From: Affinundibacterium seohonense
Lineage (GTDB): Bacteria > Pseudomonadota > Gammaproteobacteria > Burkholderiales > Burkholderiaceae_D
Length of the DNA stretch: 64,000 bases
Direction: 5' to 3'
Assembly: GCF_014284305.1 (NCBI RefSeq)
Contig: NZ_JACOFW010000003.1
Location: 233,431 to 297,430 of the forward strand
The notes beneath the pieces are model-generated. The model was given only the letters and a program-made list of their open reading frames with translations, was not told the origin of the DNA and did no database searches. Made by a program: the position numbers and the translations under genes. Below, in pieces: positions 63,955-64,000 of the stretch (positions within the stretch are counted from its first letter, which is position 1; each line of letters begins with the position of its first letter).

Positions 63955-64000
63955 TGAACCGACTGTGAGTCGATTGATTAAGGGGATTGTATGCGAATTG

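Larger units (their letters stand above)
62704..64000 (-). mobile_element. Integron-type gene cassette array (distal end)
   Basis: Three attC-like sites (62704-62796, 63124-63177, 63871-63954), all oriented on the minus strand, flank two ORFs that start within the preceding core box and end just before the next site. This is the exact grammar of integron cassettes. No integrase gene is in the window. It may lie to the right, or the array may be an integrase-less attC cluster. Another cassette probably continues beyond 63955. Confidence 0.75.

Overview
The window reads as a stretch of betaproteobacterial chromosome, most likely Oxalobacteraceae and Undibacterium-like. This is inference from gene order and protein style: an rpsU-yqeY-dnaG-rpoD macromolecular synthesis block with a CAU tRNA behind rpoD, an unusually long lysine/alanine-rich RpoD, a dnaE-ligase-msbA run, trhO, gluQ, a RhlE helicase, ahpC/ahpD, and moderate GC. 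No prophage, transposase or CRISPR array was seen.

Layout. 1-5835: a cut-off serine hydrolase lipoprotein, a DUF885 protein, two periplasmic solute-binding proteins and an M28 peptidase resembling animal glutaminyl cyclase. 5899-12470: msbA, an O-antigen-ligase family gene and dnaE, on the minus strand. 12620-26432: the accessory core. It holds a flavoprotein, an FHA/sigma-54 activator, a hotdog thioesterase broken at a G9 tract, and a minus-strand lanthipeptide-like cluster. That cluster has a kinase-TPR protein with a degenerate kinase domain, a nitrilase-fold enzyme, a Cys-rich 45-bp-repeat precursor, an APH-type kinase, a HopA1-type lyase, a LanC-type cyclase and a second, intact kinase-TPR protein. 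26816-31656: trhO, an exported pair of unknown function (one DUF2145), gluQ and a DEAD-box helicase.

31886-43464 looks like a locus for cyanophycin and beta-Asp-Arg use. It has a secreted cyanophycinase, an M20 hydrolase, a CphZ/AotO-like dipeptidase, a Pseudomonas-type ArgR regulator and arginine succinyltransferase AstA. Divergent from these are a TonB receptor, a YfcC-type transporter and an enolase-superfamily racemase/epimerase. The divergent intergenic region carries two oppositely oriented sites matching the Pseudomonas ArgR operator TGTCGC-N8-AA, each with a second half-site exactly 21 bp away.

43762-53252: tRNA-Ile2(CAU), rpoD, dnaG, yqeY, rpsU, a BaiN/YhiN-type flavoprotein, ybiB and a response regulator. 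53277-61261: a VOC protein, a LysE exporter, a 2OG-Fe(II) oxygenase, a decayed GH18 chitinase, a TPR protein / methyltransferase-like / phytanoyl-CoA-dioxygenase-like set, and ahpD and ahpC. 61870-64000: psd, abutted by integron-type gene cassettes. Three attC-like sites flank two small cassette ORFs, so the window appears to enter the distal end of a chromosomal integron or a cluster of attC sites.

The best candidate for an undescribed system is the kinase/HopA1/LanC operon with the repeat precursor at 16503-26432. Its chemistry can be predicted from known class V lanthipeptide enzymes. The combination with a stand-alone LanC, an N-terminal repeat core, a nitrilase-like enzyme and a kinase/pseudokinase-TPR pair is not one I recognise.
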